Below, one piece after another: positions 60,211 to 64,000 of a DNA stretch of 64,000 nucleotides. This DNA comes from Colimorpha_A sp045543555. GTDB taxonomy: Bacteria > Bacillota > Clostridia > Oscillospirales > CAG-272. A program made the position numbers and the translations under genes. The stretch covers positions 12,446-76,445 of the forward strand of contig JAZQMQ010000019.1 in assembly GCA_045543555.1 (NCBI GenBank), in the 5' to 3' direction. Position 1 is the first letter of the stretch; every line of letters starts with the position of its first letter. The notes beneath the pieces are model-generated. The model had not been told where the DNA came from. It made no database searches and was given only the letters and a program-made list of their open reading frames with translations.

Positions 60211-60469
60211 AGAACTGTGGTATGGCAACATAAGCCCGTGCGAGAGGGACTTTAAGAAAGGTAGCAAGTATTCGGAGCTGCTCGGATACATCGTTCGGCA
60301 CGAAGAGAATCTTCAGACACGGCTGAACGACGAGGAAAAAGAAATCCTTGAAAAATTCACTGAGTGCACCAATGAGATGTACGGCATCGCGGAGCGTGAA
60401 GCATTCGCGAGAGGATTCGTGCTCGGTGCCAGGATCATCATCGAGGTGATGAACACGGAAATCGAATAA
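60197..60469 (+). CDS. DUF6809-like small protein
   Basis: A 90-residue protein beginning MNIIEELWYGNISPCERDFKKGSKY, with the C-terminal FARGFVLGARIIIEVM. This pattern is that of DUF6809, small helical proteins often found in mobile elements of Clostridia; function unknown. AAGGAGG is 7 bp before ATG 60197, inside the preceding gene. A hairpin terminator follows. Confidence 0.75.
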   Translation: MNIIEELWYGNISPCERDFKKGSKYSELLGYIVRHEENLQTRLNDEEKEILEKFTECTNEMYGIAEREAFARGFVLGARIIIEVMNTEIE

Positions 60470-60475
60470 CGCAAC

Positions 60476-60512
60476 GAGGAATCGTACCAAAATGTGTGCG
60501 ATTCCTCATTTT
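60476..60512 (+). terminator. Terminator after the DUF6809-like gene
   Basis: GAGGAATCG (60476-60484) pairs with CGATTCCTC (60499-60507), followed by ATTTT. Confidence 0.75.
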
Positions 60513-60519
60513 CGTGCCG

Positions 60520-60555
60520 ATTCTCTCTGGACTTATTTGTTTTTCAGTTTATTCT
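60520..60555 (+). promoter_or_regulatory. Promoter with shared ATTCTCTCTGGACTT element (copy 2)
   Basis: ATTCTCTCTGGACTT at 60520-60534 with TGGACT as -35, 16 bp, TATTCT (60550-60555). The start codon of the acidic secreted protein is 44 bp downstream. Confidence 0.65.
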
Positions 60556-60598
60556 TGTGTTGAGCCGCGAAAGGCGTGCTCGGAAAGGAATTACATAT

Positions 60599-61069
60599 AT
60601 GAAAAGATTAATCACCATCATCCTCGCACTCATTATAGCGCTCTTTACCGCACCGAATCAGGGTGCAGAACAACCGCACGTGACCGCAGTAAAAACGCCA
60701 CAGACAGCGATTGTCACTCGGACGGAGCAACTACCCGAAGAAAGTGAAAAGCCCGCAGAAACGGCGTTTGTGAGCGAAGTGAAAGAGACGGAAAGCGTAA
60801 CTGAAGCATCACCCGAGGAAGAGCAAACCGTTCAGGAAACGATTACGGAAGAATGCATCGAGGTCACGGAAGAAACCATTACCGAACCGGAAGGAGAAAC
60901 CGTCGAATGTATTGATGAAGGCGACCAAAGCCTCGCGGAATACAAGCCGCAGATAGGAGGTCAGCCGAATCCCTTCGAGAACGATACACCCACCGAAATC
61001 GATGACCGACCGGTGGAGGACTACGTCGGCGAAGGCGAAGACCGTCCTGGTGAAGGAAAACACTTCTGA
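60599..61069 (+). CDS. Secreted acidic Glu/Thr-rich protein
   Basis: A 156-residue protein. An N-terminal signal peptide (MKRLITIILALIIALFTAPNQGAEQ) is followed by a low-complexity acidic region full of Glu, Thr and Val (ETESVTEASPEEEQTVQETI) and ends GEDRPGEGKHF. It is probably exported and disordered. No domain is recognised. AAAGGAA precedes ATG 60599. It could act at the cell surface in conjugation, but nothing in the sequence proves it. Confidence 0.7.
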   Translation: MKRLITIILALIIALFTAPNQGAEQPHVTAVKTPQTAIVTRTEQLPEESEKPAETAFVSEVKETESVTEASPEEEQTVQETITEECIEVTEETITEPEGETVECIDEGDQSLAEYKPQIGGQPNPFENDTPTEIDDRPVEDYVGEGEDRPGEGKHF

Positions 61070-61075
61070 AGTTCG

Positions 61076-61105
61076 AAAGGTGGGCGCAAATACGCCCACC
61101 TTTTT
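61076..61105 (+). terminator. Terminator after the acidic protein
   Basis: AAAGGTGGGCG pairs with CGCCCACCTTT around CAAATA, with T residues continuing. A strong intrinsic terminator. Confidence 0.88.
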
Positions 61106-61124
61106 GCGACTTCATAAAACCCTA

Positions 61125-61153
61125 TTGAAAACGTAAAAACGTTCGCGTATAAT
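61125..61153 (+). promoter_or_regulatory. Promoter of the candidate RNA
   Basis: TTGAAA (61125-61130), 17 bp, TATAAT (61148-61153). No start codon with a ribosome site follows for more than 400 bp. A second extended -10 site (TGATATAAT) is at 61227-61235. Confidence 0.78.
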
Positions 61154-61159
61154 ATGCTC

Positions 61160-61436
61160 ACAGGGTTCGAAGCAGTAAATCTATTCCTTCAGCCTACATA
61201 CTTCAACATAATTCTCGGTCCACATTTGATATAATACTGTCGAGGAAACTCAAAAGACAATTAAATAGTTTTATGTATCGTACATAGCATCCATCCGCCG
61301 GACACGCTGATCTGTGATCAGTAAAGCAAGCCGGAAAAGAGCTTATATCCACCTGATAACTCGGGTGAGAACACTGACCATCGAGATAGGGCATGACATA
61401 CACTGATTTTTCAGTGGTATAGTCATGCCCTTTTTT
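61160..61436 (+). ncRNA. Candidate structured non-coding RNA, ~0.28 kb
   Basis: A promoter, no open frame, several local stems and a strong terminator define this unit. Stems seen: ATGTA-TCG-TACAT (61272 region), CTGATC-TGT-GATCAG inside a CCGG/CCGG pair (~61300-61340), CACC/GGTG near 61352-61368, and the terminator at 61389. I do not recognise the family. It lies between cargo and mobility genes, so it may regulate excision or copy control. Confidence 0.5.
61389..61436 (+). terminator. Strong terminator of the candidate RNA
   Basis: GGGCATGAC pairs with GTCATGCCC and ATACACTGA with TCAGTGGTAT around TTTT, followed by six T residues. Confidence 0.9.
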
Positions 61437-61622
61437 AGTTGCCATTTTTAAATTTTTTGTAAACAAATGAACTTTTTAAAAATTAGGGTTGTCTTTTTGG
61501 CTTTCCCATCGGCTACCAATTGAGGGGATCTTTTTTAAATCAAGAAAGGGTGATAGAAATGATTAACTGACATCACGGTTCAACATTTAGCTTGCAATAA
61601 ACAAAGAAAGGAATTATTTATC
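61437..61622. other. Gap before the excisionase-like gene
   Basis: AT-rich stretch with no gene. It contains a minimal open frame (61560-61571) after AAAGGGTGA, coding for only three residues, which could be a leader but is more likely chance, and a partial copy of the dispersed repeat at 61595. Confidence 0.35.
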
Positions 61623-61835
61623 ATGAAAAAATCAAACATCAAAACATTCGATGAGCTTCCGTATTTCATCAATGCGCAGGAGCTTGCAGATATTCTCGGC
61701 ATTGCAATTTCGTCTTGCTATGAGCTGATGCACGAGAAAGATTTTCCGACGATCCGTATCGGGAAACGCTTAGTCGTTCCCAAGGACAAATTTTTGATCT
61801 GGGTTAACGAGAACACAAAAGGAGGTAAGAGATGA
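61623..61835 (+). CDS. Excisionase-family HTH protein
   Basis: A 70-residue protein with the excisionase/AlpA-like MerR-type fold: YFINAQELADILGIAISSCYELMHEKDFPTIRIGKRLVVPKDKFLIWV. It matches the Xis-type DNA-binding domain that directs integrase in excision. AAAGGAA precedes the ATG. It overlaps the next gene (ATGA). The integrase gene lies 1.8 kb downstream. Confidence 0.85.
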   Translation: MKKSNIKTFDELPYFINAQELADILGIAISSCYELMHEKDFPTIRIGKRLVVPKDKFLIWVNENTKGGKR

Positions 61836-62215
61836 AAAATATTTCTGAGATCAGATTTGTGAATGAACTCAAGGACTGTTATTTTCACAAGGATAAAAAA
61901 TACGAGAGTGACGAGATCAAACAAAAGGCTCTCGAAGCAATGCTGATACTGTGGAACGCTGACAATGTTGAATGCTGTGGATATATTTACTCGCAGGATA
62001 TGATCCGCAACATGATGCTCAACAAAATGATGTCCGAAGAACTTGACGATGCGATCAAGTGTTGGAAAGAACACGGAGAAACAAGCGCCGAGCAATTATA
62101 TCGTCAATTGTTTTTGACTGTAGTGCTTGCGAACGCGCTTGAGTTGTTTCATAAAGTGATGAGAGGCGAAAGCATTCCGATTGAATGCGAAATAAACGTT
62201 AAAGTGGTTGCGTGA
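61832..62215 (+). CDS. Hypothetical protein of the mobility module
   Basis: A 127-residue helical protein beginning MKNISEIRFVNELKDCYFHK. No domain is recognised. GGAGG is 7 bp before the ATG; the ATG overlaps the excisionase stop. Nine bases separate it from the HTH gene that follows, so the three genes form an operon. Proteins at this place in related elements are usually unnamed. Confidence 0.6.
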   Translation: MKNISEIRFVNELKDCYFHKDKKYESDEIKQKALEAMLILWNADNVECCGYIYSQDMIRNMMLNKMMSEELDDAIKCWKEHGETSAEQLYRQLFLTVVLANALELFHKVMRGESIPIECEINVKVVA

Positions 62216-62224
62216 GGTGAAGCG

Positions 62225-62638
62225 ATGTATTTGCAAACACAAAAAATGCAGAACTTCTTTCCCGTGCCGAATGAGATCTTCAGTCTCGGACTGACCGACG
62301 GTGAGATCTTGGTGTACACATTTCTGATGCGTTGCGAGGACAGAAAAACGTACAAGTGTCATCCGAGCTACGCGACGATCTGTGAAGCCATCGGTCGAAG
62401 CAAAAACAGCGTGAAGAAGTACGTTCAAGGTCTTGAAAAGAAGGGGCTGATCTTCACCGAGCATACCAAGGTCAACACCAGGGACGGACGCGTTCATAAC
62501 GGAAGTCTGTGCTATACGATCCTGCCGATCCGCGACGTTATAGAACGGCATTACGAAATGCAGCTTGAAATGGCACAGCTCGAATCGGCGAGAGCGAAAG
62601 CGCAGGAAAAGCTTGCAAAATACGATGCGAGGCATTGA
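62225..62638 (+). CDS. Helix-turn-helix protein, HTH_36 replication-initiator-like
   Basis: A 137-residue protein with a winged-helix HTH_36 domain: FPVPNEIFSLGLTDGEILVYTFLMRCED, then SYATICEAIGRSKNSVKKYVQGLEKKGLI (residues ~58-86) and a wing (NTRDGRVHNGSLCYTI). HTH_36 proteins of plasmids and integrative elements act in replication initiation or regulation. The C-terminal ~30 residues form a helix. It closes the excisionase operon. Confidence 0.78.
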   Translation: MYLQTQKMQNFFPVPNEIFSLGLTDGEILVYTFLMRCEDRKTYKCHPSYATICEAIGRSKNSVKKYVQGLEKKGLIFTEHTKVNTRDGRVHNGSLCYTILPIRDVIERHYEMQLEMAQLESARAKAQEKLAKYDARH

Positions 62639-62917
62639 AGATAGCCAGCTTATCACCGATTATTTTCAAGCAGGTTAAAGGAAGGCTGGCTCACACTCGT
62701 GTTTTGCCGCCTTCCGATCACCTCGGACGGCAACAGCCGACCGAAAAAGCACCGTTTTAGGGCGTTTTTGAAAGGAAAGCGGAGGCGACCGATAAAACCA
62801 GCATTGGTGCCCAGTTTTGCGATTCACACTCGAAAAGTGTGAAGAAAATCGAAAATTGCCCCATATTACGCCCTTTTTATGGTGTGAAGAATGAGAAACA
62901 CAGAAAGGAAAATCAAA
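62639..62917. other. Gene-free region with hairpins, possible transfer or replication origin
   Basis: No coding frame is convincing. The stretch holds TTCACACT-CGAAA-AGTGTGAA (62823-62843), a related CACACTCGTG near 62693, and CCGATCACCTCGG near 62715. It lies directly upstream of a ribbon-helix-helix gene, which is the common position of oriT sites. This is a suggestion only. Confidence 0.35.
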
Positions 62918-63343
62918 ATGAAAGAACAAAACGAAAAGCTGAGAACCACCATTTATATTGACGAAGAGCTCGTCAAGCGTGCGGAGATTCTCTTCGGAGA
63001 AGCCAAGGTCAACTCCTTCTCCGCCTTCGCATCCAAGGCGATCGAAAACTATATCACAAAGCTTGTCATCGATAAGAACGGCGACCTTCTCTCGGACGAG
63101 ATCAGGAAAGCGATCAAAAATGAGCTCGGTCCGATCGGAACGAGAGTGTCGAAAGGACTCTACCGTTACGCGGTTGAGCTCGATACCATCTTACAAATTC
63201 TCGCCGAAGTGTACGAATTCAATCCTAAATTCATTGAAGGCTATCGCAAGAAGGCGGAAGGTCACGTCTACAAGCTTAAGGGCAAGATCGATTACGCGGC
63301 ACTGATGGATCCGAAGTTCGCTGAGGATGAGGAGGACGAATAA
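62918..63343 (+). CDS. Ribbon-helix-helix protein (possible relaxosome accessory)
   Basis: A 141-residue protein. The N-terminal RTTIYIDEELVKRAEILFGEAKVNSFSAFASKAIENYI (residues ~8-45) is a ribbon-helix-helix DNA-binding domain; the remaining ~95 residues are helical and end in acidic residues. Proteins like this act as MobC-type relaxosome factors or as regulators. Start ATG 62918 has AGAAAGGAAA in front; an in-frame ATG at 62891 lacks a site. No relaxase gene is present in the window. Confidence 0.75.
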   Translation: MKEQNEKLRTTIYIDEELVKRAEILFGEAKVNSFSAFASKAIENYITKLVIDKNGDLLSDEIRKAIKNELGPIGTRVSKGLYRYAVELDTILQILAEVYEFNPKFIEGYRKKAEGHVYKLKGKIDYAALMDPKFAEDEEDE

Positions 63344-63366
63344 TGAATAATCAATTCTTTCTTCCG

Positions 63367-63402
63367 ATTCTCTCTGGACTTGTAAAAAAGTTGTGGTATA
63401 GT
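63367..63402 (+). promoter_or_regulatory. Promoter with shared ATTCTCTCTGGACTT element (copy 3)
   Basis: ATTCTCTCTGGACTT at 63367-63381 with TGGACT as -35, 16 bp, TATAGT (63397-63402). It lies 30 bp before the integrase start. Confidence 0.7.
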
Positions 63403-63431
63403 GTTGTGCTGATGAGAAAGGAGTTGATGTG

Positions 63432-64000
63432 ATGCCGAAGAAACGGCCTGCGGGCGACGGAATGGTTCGTCAGAAGAAGCGCGGTCAATGGGAAGCGCGT
63501 ATCGTCGTCGGTCATAAGGATGACGGCAGACCGATCTACCGTTACGTCTACGGCAAAACGCAAAAGGAGGTGCTCGATAAGCTTCATCAGCGCATCGAGG
63601 ACTACCGCGGTGTCGAGTTGACCGAGGACAGCAAGATGACGCTCGGTCAGTGGCTCGACAAGTGGCTGAACGAGTATATGCTGTTCACCATCCGCGAAAG
63701 CACGTGGAAGGCTTACGAAACAACCGTGCGCCTTCACATCAAGCCATACCTCGGTGACAAGCAGATTGCATTCGTGACCACTGCCGATGTGCAGAGAATG
63801 TATAACAAGCTCAAGAAGAGCGGAAGAGCGGAGGCACATCCTATCCACGGACACAAGCTGTCCGACAGTTACGTGCGCAAGATCCATATGATGCTCCACG
63901 AGGCGATGGACACGGCGATGAAGGAACGGCTCATCGTGAAGAACCCGACAAGCGGCACGACGATACCAAAAACCAACTATCCCGCAAAGCAGATCCTCAC
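63432..64000 (+). CDS. Tyrosine-type site-specific integrase (N-terminal part, runs off right edge)
   Basis: The first 189 residues of an integrase of the Tn916/phage type. The N-terminal arm-binding domain begins MPKKRPAGDGMVRQKKRGQWEARIVVG, then the core-binding SAM-like domain TLGQWLDKWLNEYMLFTIRESTWKAYETTVRLHIKPYLGD (residues ~78-117). The catalytic domain with the R...H-x-x-R...Y set would follow past the window. AAAGGAG lies about 9 bp before ATG 63432. It probably catalyses integration of the island into the tRNA-Leu gene. Confidence 0.92.
   Translation, partial: MPKKRPAGDGMVRQKKRGQWEARIVVGHKDDGRPIYRYVYGKTQKEVLDKLHQRIEDYRGVELTEDSKMTLGQWLDKWLNEYMLFTIRESTWKAYETTVRLHIKPYLGDKQIAFVTTADVQRMYNKLKKSGRAEAHPIHGHKLSDSYVRKIHMMLHEAMDTAMKERLIVKNPTSGTTIPKTNYPAKQIL

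Noticed and set aside
61560..61571. Three-codon leader peptide before the excisionase-like gene
   Set aside because: AAAGGGTGA precedes it, but so short a frame cannot be told from chance without conservation data.

Overview
The window looks like a chromosome segment of a gut-type, low-to-moderate GC Gram-positive bacterium of the class Clostridia. This rests on strong AGGAGG-type ribosome binding sites, sigma-A promoters with exact 17-bp spacing (often TTGCAA or TTGACA with TATAAT), a lysine riboswitch, a class A RNase P RNA, and AraC/GPH/GH2 carbohydrate loci. The genus cannot be named from the sequence alone.

Layout. (1) 1-8.3 kb is a hexuronate locus: AraC regulator, uxuA, an SDR-type uxuB, KDPG aldolase and kdgK run leftward, and a GPH sugar symporter and a GH2 hydrolase (possible beta-glucuronidase) run rightward. 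(2) 8.4-19.2 kb holds housekeeping genes: a DUF218 protein, an aldo/keto reductase with two iron-sulfur motifs, a two-component system, ychF, two glycosyltransferases, and a dapA-dapB-lysA operon behind a sigma-A promoter, a lysine riboswitch and a terminator. (3) 19.4-27.6 kb is a compact, intact phage-derived block: large terminase, capsid, portal, scaffold, connector-like proteins, small fibre or collagen-like proteins, holin candidates and an amidase. It has no integrase, repressor, replication or tape-measure gene, and a Cys/Asn/Gly-rich protein gene follows it. (4) 28-41 kb is mixed core and decay: an array of small palindromes, tRNA-Trp, pgi, a SLOG-type gene divergent from an XRE gene with shared palindromic operators, rnpB, a CDF transporter, a TetR regulator, a broken serpin gene, a broken regulator gene and a large lipoprotein.

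(5) From 41.13 kb to beyond the right edge is most simply one genomic island. Its left boundary is a 28-nt fragment that is exactly the 3' T-arm plus acceptor strand of a tRNA-Leu, with a tRNA-type terminator beyond it. A tyrosine integrase gene runs off the right edge, so the intact tRNA-Leu should lie just beyond 64 kb on the minus strand. The cargo is mostly defence: a HEPN-like / DUF1643 / GIY-YIG gene trio, a restriction-modification system with a fused tandem cytosine-5 methyltransferase and a PD-(D/E)xK nuclease, a second cytosine-5 methyltransferase with an HNH nuclease, a SIR2-HerA pair, small detoxification-type enzymes (Nudix, GNAT, TipAS, deformylase-like), and an uncharacterised pair of a Cys-rich methyltransferase-like protein and a DUF1848 protein. 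The right part (59.9-64 kb) is the mobility module: excisionase-like, HTH and ribbon-helix-helix proteins, a candidate 0.28-kb structured RNA, and three promoters sharing an unusual extended -35 element.

The strongest candidates for something undescribed are the minimal capsid/terminase/lysis cluster (possible domesticated or gene-transfer-agent-like element), the 58.0-59.9 kb pair, the 41.6-44.3 kb trio, and the 61.2-kb RNA. These are inferences from sequence reading only.
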